Shown in pieces: positions 5,495-5,776 of a DNA stretch of 5,776 bases. Within the stretch, counting starts at the first letter, position 1; the number at the start of each line of letters is the position of its first letter. Source of the DNA: Myxococcales bacterium (GTDB lineage: Bacteria > Myxococcota_A > Polyangia > Polyangiales > Polyangiaceae). A program made the translations under genes and the position numbers. Under the pieces are notes generated by a model. It had not been told where the DNA came from. It did not search any database and was given only the letters and a program-made list of their open reading frames with translations. The stretch is taken from assembly GCA_013298325.1 (NCBI GenBank), contig JAAFHJ010000285.1:1-5776 (forward strand). The letters run 5' to 3'.

Positions 5495-5776
5495 GCGAGG
5501 AAGCGGTTTCCTGTGCGTTCTTCTGCGATGGTGGTGCGTGCGCCGTGGCCGGGGACGACGATCGCGTCCCCTTCAAGCACAAGCAATTTTTCGCGAATAC
5601 TCTTGAGCAAGAGCGGCCCGTCACCGCCCCAGAGATCGCTGCGACCGATGCCACGACGAAACAGGGTATCGCCGGAAAACAAATGCTGTTCCCGGCCGGT
5701 TCCGACGAGAAAGCAACAGCTCCCGGGCGTGTGCCCCGGCGTGTGGAGGACGGCGAGCTCCAAAGGGCCGGCGGTG
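5491..5776 (-). CDS. Metallo-beta-lactamase-fold hydrolase, glyoxalase II-like (5' end beyond window)
   Basis: The C-terminal 94 residues are visible and the gene begins beyond the right edge; the reading frame is open to the last base, so the TTG at 5763 is internal. The fragment carries late metal-site motifs of the family: HTPGHTPGS, then FSGDTLF with GIGRSDL, and VVPGHGARTTI before EERTGNRFL at the end. This set and the short C-terminus fit the small YcbL/GloC type of hydroxyacylglutathione hydrolase-like enzymes, which hydrolyse thioesters such as S-lactoylglutathione, rather than the longer GloB with its added helical domain. The HxHxDH motif should lie in the missing part. The stop TGA overlaps the GTG start of the Nudix gene (GTGA), so the two are probably one transcript. 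Substrate cannot be fixed from the fragment. Confidence 0.88.
   Translation of the reverse strand, partial: TAGPLELAVLHTPGHTPGSCCFLVGTGREQHLFSGDTLFRRGIGRSDLWGGDGPLLLKSIREKLLVLEGDAIVVPGHGARTTIAEERTGNRFLA

Noticed and set aside
5761..5763. TTG start of a 90-residue protein at 5763 on the minus strand.
   Set aside because: The frame stays open to the window edge, and the metallo-hydrolase family needs about 110-150 more N-terminal residues, including the HxHxDH site.

Overview
This window is a dense, high-GC stretch of bacterial chromosome, probably from a myxobacterium or a close relative (Myxococcota). That placement is an inference. It rests on the GC-rich third positions, on two PilZ proteins of the divergent type that is multiplied in Myxococcus-like genomes (D-I-G-x-G-G core), on long Ala/Pro/Ser-rich linkers, and on a stand-alone PtsP-like protein. 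Seven protein-coding genes fill almost the whole window. Two of them run off its edges. I see no rRNA, tRNA, CRISPR array, insertion sequence or phage gene.

Left block, minus strand, read from right to left (2879 down to 1): a small single-domain PilZ protein; a GAF protein fused to the N-terminal half of PTS enzyme I (PtsP-like) that lacks the phospho-accepting histidine and the PEP-binding barrel; a two-helix membrane protein with a probable PH-like beta domain; and an ApbE-type FAD:protein FMN transferase with a lipoprotein signal, cut by the left edge. The gaps are 39 bp and 63 bp, then a 4-bp ATGA overlap, so these four are probably one operon. The ApbE gene is easily missed because its stop lies outside the window.

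Centre: a 158-bp divergent intergenic region (2880-3037) separates the small PilZ gene from a rightward 626-residue gene. That protein has an N-terminal PilZ domain, about 360 residues of low-complexity linker, one transmembrane helix and a Pro/Lys-rich tail that is probably periplasmic. The leader of the leftward pilZ gene can fold into a two-part hairpin that ends two bases before its start codon.

Right block, minus strand (5776 down to 4910): the C-terminal part of a glyoxalase-II-like metallo-beta-lactamase-fold hydrolase, overlapping by GTGA a Nudix hydrolase of the CoA pyrophosphatase type. The Nudix gene and the large PilZ gene overlap tail to tail by 9 bp.

Taken together, the left and centre blocks look like an envelope or signalling locus. 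It has two candidate cyclic-di-GMP receptors, a GAF/enzyme-I-like protein that has probably lost its catalytic role, a membrane protein and an exported flavin-attaching enzyme. The right block is ordinary metabolic housekeeping. The most unusual items are the histidine-less PtsP-like protein and the PilZ-linker-TM-tail protein.
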